From Cecembia calidifontis (lineage in GTDB: Bacteria > Bacteroidota > Bacteroidia > Cytophagales > Cyclobacteriaceae), in the NCBI RefSeq assembly GCF_004216715.1, contig NZ_SGXG01000001.1, forward strand, positions 1,054,001-1,118,000: a DNA stretch of 64,000 nt. The letters are read 5' to 3'. Shown here in pieces: positions 45,900-55,434 of this stretch. Position 1 is the stretch's first letter. Each line of letters starts with the position of its first letter. A program made the position numbers and the translations under genes. The notes under the pieces are model-generated. The model was not told where the DNA came from and did not search any database. It saw only the letters and a list, made by a program, of their open reading frames with translations.

Positions 45900-48800
45900 C
45901 TACGTAAACGAGCCAAGATTGATATTTCGTGATACAATTCAAAACAACTTGATAGGTCCCGGTTCTGATGTTTTTGTATCCGATTCTGAAAACGAAATCA
46001 TTTCTGATTATCCTTTAAGCAGGTATTACTCAGGGATTTTATTCCCCGAACGTGATATTGATGAACCCAAAAAGGACAGTATTGGAAAAAATGCTGATGC
46101 TAATGCAAATGCTGAAACGGAAGATGATAATAAAGACGTTCCACCACCGCCAGAAGATAATTCAATGGAAGATGAAAATGATGATGATTATAACAATACT
46201 GCTAAACCTCCAAAATCAGAAGATGAAAAAGAATATTCAGAAGCCAATCAATATTTCCCGACAAATTTCGGTTTGACTTTTTGCGTTCCGAAAGATGCAA
46301 AAACTTTGACTGTAAGTTTCAATTATGCAAAGTACATTCAAATAAGCCCAACAGATGCAACAGTAGAAATTTCAGAGGAAGATTTTGAAAAGTTTACCGA
46401 GAACCCATACAACTCAATCAGCAAATATTTCAGCTATGAAAATGGACTAATGTCCTTAAACAAAGAAGAATTTGCCAAGGGTGGTTTGTCCGTTCGCAAT
46501 TATAGAAGCCGATTTAAGGAAAACGAACAGCAACAAGAATTAATTGATAGTGTTGGCTACAAAAAAGGGGAACTTATATTAGGACAACGACTTTGGAAAA
46601 GAGTCAAAAGAGAACCCGTAATTGTTGAGTTAAATCTAAAGGAAATAAACGCTGATGAATCAAAGGAATATCCGTTAGACCAAAACCAAGAGGACAATTC
46701 TATTATTACTTGTTACTACAAGAAAATTTATGAAACGCCATACGGCAAATTCATAAAAATTCTATTGGCAAACAGATTGAACCACCCGAAAAATAAATTT
46801 TCGTTTGGTAATGAACTTTTAAACACAAAAGCAATTTTTCAGGGCGAAATTGCCGTTTCGGGTGTTCCATTTTTACCATACAAGCAAATTTCCGAAACAA
46901 ATCCGTTTGACGAAGAATTAAACCTAATCAATTTTCAATACAGAAATGAAAACTCTTTTGCCATTGGACACGGATGTGCGGTTACTTGGAATAACGACAA
47001 AAATCCAACGGAGTTAAAAACCACCTTTTTACCCGAAGTTGATATTAAAAATTACAGTAACGCTTTTAAAGACACTTTCCCCACAAATTTGAAAGATATA
47101 ACCGAGTTGAAGCAACTTTCAATTTGGACTGATTTCGACAAATCAACAATCATTCAAAAATTAAAGCTATTTGCCAAAGAGTACAAAAATTGGATAACTG
47201 AGCAAGAAAAAACAACTACGGAAGACAATTACAAAAAACCGTTACGAACCATTTTAGAAAAGCAAAATAAAACATACGAAAGACTAATCAAAAACATTGA
47301 ATTTCTAAATGACAACGAAACAGCTTTTAAATCTTTCTTGTTGGCAAATACGGCAATGTATATTCAAATGCTAATCTCTAACAAAGATTTATTTGGCAAA
47401 AAAGGAATTGAACTATCCGAAATCGACAAAAACTTCAATTACAATGATTTAGATTTTTTCAAAAATCATTCGTTCAAGCCAAATTACAGACCGTTCCAAT
47501 TAGCATTCTTCCTTTTGAATATTGAATCTACAATTAATGAAGATTCAGACGATAGAAACAATGTTGTTGATTTACTTTGGTTTCCGACAGGTGGCGGAAA
47601 AACAGAAGCCTATTTGGCAATTACGGCTTTTACCATAATTAGCCGAAGAATTTTACACGGTAAAGATGCTGATGGAGTTTCCGTAATAATGCGATATACA
47701 TTGCGATTGTTGACAGCCCAACAATTTGAACGAGCAACAAAACTGATTCTATCGTTGGACTTTTTGAGAAGGAACTTTCATTCAGGCGATAATTACTTTT
47801 TTGGCGATGATAAAGTTTCAATTGGCATGTGGGTTGGAGCATCTACAACGCCAAACTCCTATTCTGACGCTCGGACAATTTTTAAAAAAGTATTTGATGA
47901 AATTACAAAGCTGAATAACAGAAAAACAGGCGATTATCGTAAAGCAAATACGTTTCCAATTACCAACTGTTCTTGGTGTGGTTGTAATTTAGTTACCCAA
48001 AACCAATCGGGAAAATTTGATTTGGGTTACAAAGCAACCGACAAAACGTTTTCAACCAACTGTTTAAATCCTGATTGTGCATTTAGTGCGGAGTTGCCAA
48101 TTTATTTTGTGGATGATAAAATTTACCAAAATCCACCGACTTTGCTGTTTGCGACAGTTGATAAATTTGCAATGCTTTCGCATAGACAAGAAGGGCATCA
48201 TCTTTTTAATTCTTTGAAAGAAAACAAACTACCTCCTGATTTGATTATTCAAGATGAGTTGCACTTGTTGAGTGGACCTTTGGGCTCAATCACTGGATTA
48301 TACGAATCTATTGTTGAAATGCTTTCAACTAAAGGAAAAAGAAAACCTAAAATCATTACTTCAACAGCAACAACCCGAAATACGGAACAACAAGTTGCAA
48401 TGCTTTACGGAAATAGAGCATTAAACATATTTCCACCAATGGGAGTAACTTATGATGACAACTTCTTTTCTTACGTTTCAACCGAAAGTAAAAGGAAGCA
48501 TATCGGTTTTATGCCAACGGGGAAAACGGCTTTAAATTCTCAAATACGGATCTTAGGAAATTTGCTTTTGGCTCGTATTGAGTTATTCAAGTATTACAGA
48601 GTAAAGGAAAATTTATCACAAGAAGAAGCAATAAGCCGAGAAAATAATTTTTGGACAATTGTTTCATTTTACAACAGTCTGCGTGATGTTGGTAAGGTTT
48701 ACAACAAGGTGCCTGCGGAAATTTCGGATTTCTTGAAACTCTTACACAACCGCTACCAATTTAATAAACAAATTTACGGCTTTAACTATTTTGGGCTTGC

Positions 48801-49509
48801 AGGAAGAACAAAAGAATTGACGAGTAGAATAGAAAGTAATTCTATCAAGAAGCTATTGGACGAACTCGAAATGAAATTCAGTCTAATTGCAAAAGACGGA
48901 TGGAGTTTCGTTCAAAACACAGTCGATTTGGTTTTAGCTTCAAATATGTTTTCAGTTGGTATTGATATTGAACGACTGAACGTAATGCTAATGAACGGTC
49001 AACCCAAAAATGTTGCTGAATACATTCAAGCATCAAGTCGCGTTGGAAGAAAAGACAAAGGGGTTGTTATCAATTTATTGGATGCCAATCGCTCAAGAGA
49101 CAAGTCGTATTTTGAAAATTACGTTCCTTTCAATAACGCTTATTACAAATTTGTAGAACCGTTAAGTGTTACGCCATTTACCGAAATTGCTTTGGATAAA
49201 GTTTTGGCGAGCTTGTTGGTTTGTTTTGTCCGTCACAAACAAGGTTTATATCTCGACAAAAGAGCCAAAGATTTCACAGGCAATTATGAGGAGCTAAAAA
49301 CTTTCATTTCGGAAAGAATCAAAAACAAAAAGCAATTGGATTATGCCTTGGACAAATTGAAGGGTTTAGCCGAAAAATGGACGACAAAAGAAGGCGATTT
49401 GACCTATAAAATTTTGATTAAAAAAATGTCCGATTTAGACGATTGGAGTTTAATGATGTCAATGAGAGAAATAGATACGAACAGCATTGTAAAAATAATA
49501 AACAGATAA
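45892..49509 (+). CDS. drmA: DrmA-like helicase of a DISARM-type system
   Basis: This 1205-residue SF2 helicase has PTGGGKTE (565-572), motif II DELH (788-791), STATTRN, and motif VI QASSRVGRKDKG (about 1046-1057). Two cysteine pairs (CSWCGC and CLNPDC) between the motifs suggest a zinc site. An acidic low-complexity stretch (about 60-115) follows the N-terminus. In DISARM the DrmA helicase works with DrmB as the core that blocks incoming phage DNA. The start overlaps drmE and the stop shares a base with drmB. A general helicase-DUF1998 pair outside DISARM is the alternative. Confidence 0.82.
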   Translation: MSNYVNEPRLIFRDTIQNNLIGPGSDVFVSDSENEIISDYPLSRYYSGILFPERDIDEPKKDSIGKNADANANAETEDDNKDVPPPPEDNSMEDENDDDYNNTAKPPKSEDEKEYSEANQYFPTNFGLTFCVPKDAKTLTVSFNYAKYIQISPTDATVEISEEDFEKFTENPYNSISKYFSYENGLMSLNKEEFAKGGLSVRNYRSRFKENEQQQELIDSVGYKKGELILGQRLWKRVKREPVIVELNLKEINADESKEYPLDQNQEDNSIITCYYKKIYETPYGKFIKILLANRLNHPKNKFSFGNELLNTKAIFQGEIAVSGVPFLPYKQISETNPFDEELNLINFQYRNENSFAIGHGCAVTWNNDKNPTELKTTFLPEVDIKNYSNAFKDTFPTNLKDITELKQLSIWTDFDKSTIIQKLKLFAKEYKNWITEQEKTTTEDNYKKPLRTILEKQNKTYERLIKNIEFLNDNETAFKSFLLANTAMYIQMLISNKDLFGKKGIELSEIDKNFNYNDLDFFKNHSFKPNYRPFQLAFFLLNIESTINEDSDDRNNVVDLLWFPTGGGKTEAYLAITAFTIISRRILHGKDADGVSVIMRYTLRLLTAQQFERATKLILSLDFLRRNFHSGDNYFFGDDKVSIGMWVGASTTPNSYSDARTIFKKVFDEITKLNNRKTGDYRKANTFPITNCSWCGCNLVTQNQSGKFDLGYKATDKTFSTNCLNPDCAFSAELPIYFVDDKIYQNPPTLLFATVDKFAMLSHRQEGHHLFNSLKENKLPPDLIIQDELHLLSGPLGSITGLYESIVEMLSTKGKRKPKIITSTATTRNTEQQVAMLYGNRALNIFPPMGVTYDDNFFSYVSTESKRKHIGFMPTGKTALNSQIRILGNLLLARIELFKYYRVKENLSQEEAISRENNFWTIVSFYNSLRDVGKVYNKVPAEISDFLKLLHNRYQFNKQIYGFNYFGLAGRTKELTSRIESNSIKKLLDELEMKFSLIAKDGWSFVQNTVDLVLASNMFSVGIDIERLNVMLMNGQPKNVAEYIQASSRVGRKDKGVVINLLDANRSRDKSYFENYVPFNNAYYKFVEPLSVTPFTEIALDKVLASLLVCFVRHKQGLYLDKRAKDFTGNYEELKTFISERIKNKKQLDYALDKLKGLAEKWTTKEGDLTYKILIKKMSDLDDWSLMMSMREIDTNSIVKIINR

Positions 49510-51443
49510 TGGGACAATTTGAGCAAATACAAACAAGAAAAGCCATTAGTTCGTATGGTGGCGTTGGTTCTATTATAGAAACAAGAGACGGTTCAATATT
49601 GATTGACAACTTCAACGAATGGCCTTTTTTTCAAACCATAAACGGACAATTTGAAGAACATAATTTTGTCATTGACAAAAGATTCAAAAACCGATTGAGC
49701 AAGTATTTTCAAGAGTTAGAACACTTGATAAAAATTCCTGTTAACGATTTAAAACAAGGCTATAGACCTGAAAATCCATTTGCTTTTTTATCTGCAAAAT
49801 ATTTTCCAGAGTGGTTTTATTGTAATAACTGTAACCGTTTTGATAGAATTGACAAGTGGAAAATCAATTGGGAAAATAATGTTGATTCGTATCATAAAGA
49901 CAATTTTTATCCGCCCAAATGTTACAGTTGCTACGTTAAAAACAGAGATAGAAAAAGAAAGTTCTATGATTTGGAACAAGTTCGTTTTGTCCTAACATCG
50001 CCAAATGGAGAAATTGCTGATATACCTTGGGATAAATGGTCATTATTCAGAGGTAATAAAAAAGGCGAAAAAACAGAATCCAACGAATCACCAAGCGAAG
50101 AAGAAATTATCACACTTGCAAACATTCAAGTTCCGGATGATGTGATTTTTGAATACAAAACATCCGATAAAATGGATGATTTAAAGGGTATTTGGATAAT
50201 TGCCAAAAGAAAAAACGGAGAGCAAATAAACTTTACAACGCTTTCGGGTTTATTCGATTTAAGGGTGAAAATTCAAGAATTGATTCCGAACACAAAGGAA
50301 ACGGACATTCTATTTAAACCTGTTATTCGTTCAAGTAACAGCGTTTACTACCCAAATATTTTGTCGAGTATTTTCATTCCTGCCAATGATGAGCTAAATG
50401 AGTTTTCAATCAACTTGGTTAAAGAAGAATACAATGACGGAAGTAATGCCCAAACAATTTCGAGAAACCTAAAACGCTATAAAAACATAGACATAGATTC
50501 CGAAACAGTTCAGAAACTGATTGATAACAATTTCAGCGAAAAAAACCTTGAAATTGCAAAAACTGAAAATGAATATCGGTTTGACGAATATAAATTCATT
50601 ACTGAAAAAGATAGCGAGAGAATTGACGATAAATTGATTTTCAATAAAATAAACAGTTCTTTTTTTCAAAGTGATTTGATAAAATCCGTTTTCAAAATGG
50701 ATAAAATAAAAATTTCGTCTGTTCAGACTTCGTACACAAGGCAAGAGCCAATTGCATCAAGTGCAATTTTAGATGATGAAGACCCTGAAAAAACCACAAT
50801 TGAAAGTATCGTGAAGAAATTCACTTCTACTTATGGTAAAACAACAAAATATTTACCAGCGATTGAAAGTTTTGGCGAAGGTGTGTTTTTTGAATTTGAC
50901 AATAAAGCCTTGGATGAATGGATTAAAAACAACCCCAAAATACAAGAACGGATTTCAATTTTAATCGGAAACAAACAACAGTTTGAATCGACTTTTAATG
51001 AAGACTTTGACTTAAACCCAAAATATGTTCTCATTCATACATTTTCGCATTTAATCATTAAAGAATTGGAGTATTTGTGCGGTTATCCATCAACTTCAAT
51101 TCAAGAACGATTATACATTGACGAAAATGCCGAAATGAACGGAGTTTTAATTTACACAATTGCAGGTTCAGAGGGGAGTTATGGAGGAATAACATCAATT
51201 TGTGATGACGACAGAATAGGAAGACTAATTGAATCAGCAATGATTCGTGCCATTGACTGTGCAACAGACCCAATTTGCTACCATACACACGGACAAGGAG
51301 TTGCCAACTTGAATCTTTCCGCTTGTTTCAGTTGTACATTGTTACCCGAAACGTCTTGCGAAAAATTCAATTGCTATCTCGACAGACGAATTTTAGTTGA
51401 CAAAGATTACGGGTATTTTAAAGGATTGATAAACAGAACGTAA
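49509..51443 (+). CDS. drmB: DrmB-like DUF1998 protein of a DISARM-type system
   Basis: This protein of about 644 residues begins MGQFEQIQTRKAISSYGGVGSI, the usual opening of DrmB. The C-terminal DUF1998 region has HTFSHLIIKELEYLCGYP and the cysteine cluster CFSCTLLPETSCEKFNC, and an upstream CNNC...CYSC pair could bind zinc. DrmB forms the DISARM core with DrmA. No drmC (phospholipase D-like) or DISARM methyltransferase follows: the cassette ends nine bases later at attC-like site 13. The start is set by the TAATG overlap with drmA. Confidence 0.8.
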   Translation: MGQFEQIQTRKAISSYGGVGSIIETRDGSILIDNFNEWPFFQTINGQFEEHNFVIDKRFKNRLSKYFQELEHLIKIPVNDLKQGYRPENPFAFLSAKYFPEWFYCNNCNRFDRIDKWKINWENNVDSYHKDNFYPPKCYSCYVKNRDRKRKFYDLEQVRFVLTSPNGEIADIPWDKWSLFRGNKKGEKTESNESPSEEEIITLANIQVPDDVIFEYKTSDKMDDLKGIWIIAKRKNGEQINFTTLSGLFDLRVKIQELIPNTKETDILFKPVIRSSNSVYYPNILSSIFIPANDELNEFSINLVKEEYNDGSNAQTISRNLKRYKNIDIDSETVQKLIDNNFSEKNLEIAKTENEYRFDEYKFITEKDSERIDDKLIFNKINSSFFQSDLIKSVFKMDKIKISSVQTSYTRQEPIASSAILDDEDPEKTTIESIVKKFTSTYGKTTKYLPAIESFGEGVFFEFDNKALDEWIKNNPKIQERISILIGNKQQFESTFNEDFDLNPKYVLIHTFSHLIIKELEYLCGYPSTSIQERLYIDENAEMNGVLIYTIAGSEGSYGGITSICDDDRIGRLIESAMIRAIDCATDPICYHTHGQGVANLNLSACFSCTLLPETSCEKFNCYLDRRILVDKDYGYFKGLINRT

Positions 51444-51451
51444 AAGGGCGA

Positions 51452-51589
51452 TTGCATAACATCACCTATACGCAAGCAGGGGTTTTGTGCTTAGTAGGAC
51501 AGGAAAGTGGAAAAAATAAAGTTCAGTTCTTCGTTGGAAGTTCAGTGGTTAAAATCCCTGCCTGCGTATAGCTGAGAACCGTTACCTGC
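51452..51589 (+). repeat. attC-like site 13 (after the DISARM-like cassette)
   Basis: It runs from TTGCATAAC to GTTACCTGC. The left core is the exact complement of the core at 41744. The stem CTATACGCAAGCAGGG/CCCTGCCTGCGTATAG is the family of site 2. GTGCTTAGTAGGACA and GTGGTTAAAATCC are the loop motifs. Confidence 0.83.
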
Positions 51590-51720
51590 AATGCCGCGTT
51601 GCGTGCTTAACAGGAAAAAAACGGAGATGTGAGACAATTCTTAAAGACAAAATACTTGGGCAAAGCCCATCGGCTACTCGTCAGCAAAATAAAAGCGATG
51701 ATGCTCGTCTATTTTTTAGA
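51590..51720. other. Remnant of a truncated cassette
   Basis: About 130 bases follow core GTTACCTGC and stop abruptly at IS256 copy 2. No gene is seen, only a small inverted repeat (GGGCAAAGCCC near 51660). The rest of this cassette and the left half of its attC-like site are missing, probably deleted next to the element. Confidence 0.6.
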
Positions 51721-53149
51721 GGGACTATGACACAAACTGTGTAAGTTGGTTTCACTACTTACGAAGTTAAAGTTAAACCTCGAAATTCTCTGTGTGATTT
51801 AGAAGAAATCGCACAGGGAATTTGAGGAACCCGCGGTAGGCGCCCCCCGGTCTGTGTGTGGACAATTTCTTACCTTTATAACACACAGATTACAAAAATG
51901 AAAAAAGAAGATCTCCTAAATGATGACTTCCTCAAGCAGTTCAGGACTGCCGGGGAGCTTAATTCCTTCCTTCAACAGCTTCAGAAAAGAGCCGTTGAGA
52001 AAATGCTTGAAGGCGAGCTGGATGCCCATCTTGGCTATGAAAAGCATCAGAATTCCGATAATCCCAATTCAAGGAACGGCTATTCCACCAAAACAATAAA
52101 AAACACATTTGGGGAAGCTGAAATCAGAGTCCCAAGAGACAGGGACGGCAGCTTTGAGCCTGCCCTTGTGCCCAAACGCAGAAGCATGGCGGAGGGCGTT
52201 GAAAACGTGATCATTTCCATGTATGCCAAGGGAATGTCAAACCAGGACATCGAAGAACAGATCCGGGAGCTTTATGACATCAATGTTTCCTCCTCCACCA
52301 TCTCAAGGGTTACCGGTGCCGTAGCGGAGGATATTGTTGCATGGAGAAACAGGCCGCTTGACCCTGTATACCTGATCGTTTGGATGGATGGTATATCCTT
52401 CAAAGTCAGGGAGAACTCCAAAGTGGTCAACAAGACCGTTTATATTGCCGTTGGCCTCAGAACTAACGGCCTTAAAGAGATCCTAGGCCTTTGGCTTGGC
52501 AAGAATGAATCTTCGGCTTTCTGGATGGGGGTACTCACCGACCTGAAAGCCAGAGGGGTTGAAGATATTCTCATAACGGCAACTGACAACCTGAACGGGT
52601 TTACTGATACGATAAAAGCTTCATTCCCCCAATCAGTCACTCAGATATGTGTCGTCCACCAGATCAGAAACGCATGTAGATATGTCGCATGGAAAGACCG
52701 CAGGGCGTTTACAAGGGATATGAAGGAAATTTATACCGCCCCTACAAAAGATGCTGCTTGGGCTGCCCTGAACGATTTTGCCAAAAAATGGGAATCCAAA
52801 TACGCTTATGCCATCAAAAGCTGGAGGGACAACTGGGATGAACTCACCGTTTTCTTCGATTACCCGGCTGAAATCCGTAAAATCATCTATACCACCAACC
52901 TGATTGAAAATCTCAATGGAAAGATCAGAAAATACACCAAAAACAAGCTCTCTTTCCCGACAGATGATGCCGTAATGAAGTCTGTTTTCCTGGCTGCAAG
53001 AGAAGCATCGAAAAAATGGACTATGCCTATCAGAGACTGGGGAGCTATTCTTAACAGTTTCCTGCTTATATTTGGTGATAGGGTCAGGCTTCTTGATACC
53101 TGACAATAAAACCATAATTTGAAGTTTACACACTTATCGGGATAGTGTC
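51721..53149 (+). mobile_element. IS256-family insertion sequence, copy 2 (no target duplication)
   Basis: The element is 1429 bp, the same as 23456-24884 as far as I can see, with the same ends, leader hairpin and transposase. The flanks (TTTTTTAGA left, GCTTTGTGC right) do not match each other. So either a deletion occurred beside it or it arose by recombination. Both IS256 copies point the same way and enclose all three kinds of defence cassette. Confidence 0.92.
51898..53103 (+). CDS. IS256-family transposase, copy 2
   Basis: It is the same 401-residue protein as at 23633-24838, with the DDE residues in WMDGISF, TATDNL and NLIENLN. It is intact and could mobilise either copy. Confidence 0.93.
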   Translation: MKKEDLLNDDFLKQFRTAGELNSFLQQLQKRAVEKMLEGELDAHLGYEKHQNSDNPNSRNGYSTKTIKNTFGEAEIRVPRDRDGSFEPALVPKRRSMAEGVENVIISMYAKGMSNQDIEEQIRELYDINVSSSTISRVTGAVAEDIVAWRNRPLDPVYLIVWMDGISFKVRENSKVVNKTVYIAVGLRTNGLKEILGLWLGKNESSAFWMGVLTDLKARGVEDILITATDNLNGFTDTIKASFPQSVTQICVVHQIRNACRYVAWKDRRAFTRDMKEIYTAPTKDAAWAALNDFAKKWESKYAYAIKSWRDNWDELTVFFDYPAEIRKIIYTTNLIENLNGKIRKYTKNKLSFPTDDAVMKSVFLAAREASKKWTMPIRDWGAILNSFLLIFGDRVRLLDT

Positions 53150-53218
53150 GCTTTGTGCATCTAATGAAGTTTAGTGCTGAAAATCCCCGCCTTCGAAAAG
53201 CGGCAAAACGTTAGTGGC
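53150..53218 (+). repeat. Right half of attC-like site 14
   Basis: Only the right arm survives: TTTAGTGCTGAAAATCCCCGCC, then TTCGAAAAGCGGCAAAAC and core GTTAGTGGC. The matching left arm was lost at IS256 copy 2. The core opens the metal-resistance cassette. Confidence 0.75.
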
Positions 53219-53285
53219 AAGGCTATAACGACACAACCAGACTAGTTACCGTAATTGAAAATATAAGAAACTGCAAAATCATTTA

Positions 53286-54259
53286 ATGAATTCCATTAAC
53301 AAATATCAAACAATAATAATCGGAATTGCAGTTCTCATCGGACTACTCATCGGACAAAATGGTTCAATTGGAAAATATGCTGAATACTTCATTGTCCCGT
53401 TTTTAATGATAATGCTTTTCGGGTTTTTTCTCAATATTCCAATTAAGTTAAGGACTTGTTTAAAAGTTTTTCTAATCTAAAATTTTTCTTGGCTAATATC
53501 GGAATCAACTTTGTCTGGACTCCAATATTTGCTTATGGCTTAGGATATTTTTTCCTCCATAACGAAGTGAGTCTTTGGATTGGTTTTGTGATGCTTATGG
53601 TAACCCCTTGCACGGATTGGTATTTGATTTTTACGGGAACTGCGAAAGGAAACACTCCTTTAAGTGCATCTGTACTTCCATTAAATTTGATTTTACAAGT
53701 AATTCTTTTGCCCATTTATTTACTTCTGTTTTTTGGTAAGACAGGTACAGTCGATTCAGCTGTTTTGTTTGAAAGTATCCTTTTGGTGTTACTTGTTCCT
53801 TTTGTTTTAGCTCAAACTACAAGGTCTATCTCAAAACAATTATCAAAAGGTAATTTTATTGAAAAGAGAATGTCACCTTTTTTTGAAAAAAGTCAGGTAA
53901 TTTTTTTAGGCTTGGCCATTATGGCAATGTTTGCATCACAAGGAGCATACTTAACCAATAATCTTAAAATCGTTTTAATTTTACTTATTCCATTGCTCTT
54001 CTTTTTTATAGTCAATTTCTTATTTGGTCGGTTCGTGAGTTCCTTGTTAAAATTCAATTATGAAGATTCTGCAAGCTTAAATTTGACAACCTTGGCGAGA
54101 AATTCTCCAATATCATTGGCAATTGCTGTTACAGCATTTCCAAATGACCCTCTTGTTGCTTTGGCATTAGTCATTGGTCCGTTAATTGAATTGCCAATAT
54201 TAGCTTTGGTATCACAAATATTATTGAAAATCAGAAACAAAAAGTTAATTGAAGAATAA
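53286..54259 (+). pseudogene. Bile acid/arsenite-type membrane transporter, frameshifted
   Basis: This would be a protein of about 320 residues with some ten membrane segments, resembling the ACR3/bile acid:sodium symporter superfamily (TPCTDWYLIFTGTAKGNTPLSAS near the middle). The frame breaks near 53447-53455, where one base appears lost (IPIKL...then LFKSFSNLKFF in another frame). Linked to MerTP and GDCCVxC genes, it likely exported a toxic metal or metalloid. The exact substrate is uncertain. A sequencing error is possible, but this copy is not in a repeat. Confidence 0.75.
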
Positions 54260-54299
54260 TTTACTCAAAGACAAGAGCTTTCGAAAGCTTGAAAAAAAT

Positions 54300-54896
54300 A
54301 TGAAAACAGATAATAAACTCGCAGGACTTGGACTTTTGACAGCAATTTCGGCTTCACTTTGCTGCATTACTCCTGTTCTGGCTTTATTGGCAGGGACAAG
54401 TGGACTTGCTTCAACTTTTTTTTGGCTTGACCCTTTAAGACCGTATTTAATTGGACTGACAGTTTTGGTAATTGGATTTGCTTGGTATCAAAAATTGAAG
54501 CCTCAAAAACAAGTGGACTGCAACTGCGACACGACAGAAAAAACACCATTCATACAGACAAAAAAATTTTTAGGCATAGTGACAATTTTTGCAGGACTTA
54601 TGCTTGCTTTCCCAATGTATGCCAGCGTTTTCTTTCCAAAGACAACTAACCAAACTATTGTTGCGGACAAATCAAACATTCAGACGGCAGAATTTAAAAT
54701 AAACGGAATGACCTGCTCAGGTTGCGAAGAACACGTAAACCATGAAGTAAACAAACTGACAGGAATAGTTATGACGACTGTTTCATACGAGAACAGAAAC
54801 GCAATCATTGAATTTGACCAGACACAAACCAATATTGACGAAATAGAATAAGCCATTGAAAAGACAGGCTATACAGTAACCGAAAAGAAAAAATGA
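54300..54896 (+). CDS. merTP: MerTP-type mercuric transport protein with an in-frame stop
   Basis: The first 183 codons encode a MerT-like membrane part (CCITPVLALLAG in helix 1, cytosolic CNC, and a later membrane segment) fused to a MerP-like heavy-metal domain with GMTCSGCEEHV. Such fusions carry Hg(II) to the cytoplasm for reduction. A TAA at 54849-54851 interrupts the last 15 codons: reading on gives AIEKTGYTVTEKKK, the normal end of an HMA domain, and a stop at 54894-54896 overlapping the next gene's ATG. The truncated protein keeps both cysteine motifs and may still work. No merA reductase is in the window. Confidence 0.85.
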
Positions 54897-55102
54897 ACAT
54901 AATCTTACAATCAACAATCACCTGCCCCGAATGCGGACATAAGAAAGAAGAAACTATGCCGACAGATGCTTGCCAATATTTTTACGAGTGTGAAAACTGT
55001 AAGAAAGTATTGAGGCCAAAACAGGGTGACTGTTGCGTATATTGTAGTTATGGGACAGTAAAATGCCCACCAATACAAGCCGGGACAAATTGCTGTAAAT
55101 GA
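54893..55102 (+). CDS. GDCCVxC-domain protein, mercury-resistance associated
   Basis: This small 69-residue protein is rich in cysteine: CPECGH near the start, CENC, GDCCVYC and a final CC. The GDCCVxC family accompanies mer genes in Bacteroidota and is thought to bind metal. The start overlaps the stop of full-length merTP (ATGA), which shows they were translated together. A decayed relative lies 1.8 kb downstream at 56941-57118. Confidence 0.9.
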   Translation: MNIILQSTITCPECGHKKEETMPTDACQYFYECENCKKVLRPKQGDCCVYCSYGTVKCPPIQAGTNCCK

Positions 55103-55132
55103 CAATGAAACGACCGACAGAAATAGAAAGCC

Positions 55133-55279
55133 GACCGCTAACAGCCGTTTGCCACAATGGCGGGTGAAGTGGTTAATTCAACATTCTACCTCGCATCAAT
55201 CCCGAAACATCGGGATGGTGTATTGACAGTTTTGTGCTCCGAAACCCGCCCGAACGCAAAGCCCGAAACCGTTATTTTT
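55133..55279 (+). repeat. attC-like site 15, right end of the array
   Basis: It begins near GACCGCTAAC and ends GTTATTTTT. CGTTTGCCACAATGGCGGG pairs loosely with CCCGCCCGAACGCAAAG. A second small hairpin (CCCGAAACATCGGG) is inside. Its left core (ACCGCTAAC) agrees with the left core of this cassette (GTTAGTGGC) at only seven of nine bases, unlike the other cassettes. No further site was found to the right. Confidence 0.7.
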
Positions 55280-55434
55280 TAGATTCAAATAGATTTTTAA
55301 ATTTAGACTGTCATATATAAGCTTGGGGGTTATCTCTTTGGATAAAAGAGCAATTCTTGGTTAATTCATTAAATCAATTCATATTGAATTATAGGCTTAA
55401 AATAATTTAATAACCAAAACAAATCTGTTCTTGC

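Larger units (their letters stand above)
1..55279. mobile_element. Integron-like gene-cassette array without a visible integrase
   Basis: Fifteen palindromic attC-like sites (one interrupted, one half-deleted) separate multi-gene cassettes. For complete cassettes, the left core (GTTR plus five variable bases) is the reverse complement of the right core: GTTATCGGC/GCCGATAAC, GTTGTAGGC/GCCTACAAC, GTTACCAGC/GCTGGTAAC, GTTACAGGC/GCCTGTAAC and GTTATGCAA/TTGCATAAC. The erm cassette matches over its first nine bases. This is what is expected if a cassette circularises and its two ends form one stem. Identical cassettes recur at several places, as in shuffled arrays. The left end lies outside the window and the right end is near 55,279. 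No integrase is seen, so it could be a cluster lacking an integrase, or the integrase may lie to the left. Confidence 0.75.

Noticed and set aside
51590..51720. Short peptide gene in the truncated cassette
   Set aside because: The only ATG frames are about a dozen codons and have no conserved features.
23456..53149. A single composite transposon bounded by the IS256 copies
   Set aside because: The outer flanks do not share a target duplication, and copy 1 has its own duplication on both sides.
54300..54851. Treating the shorter MerTP frame as the natural protein
   Set aside because: Codons after the stop continue the HMA domain without a gap to a stop that overlaps the next start, so the early stop looks like a mutation.
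1558..55279. CRISPR array made of the repeated palindromes
   Set aside because: Repeats are about 137 bases, separated by kilobases of genes, with no short spacers and no cas genes.
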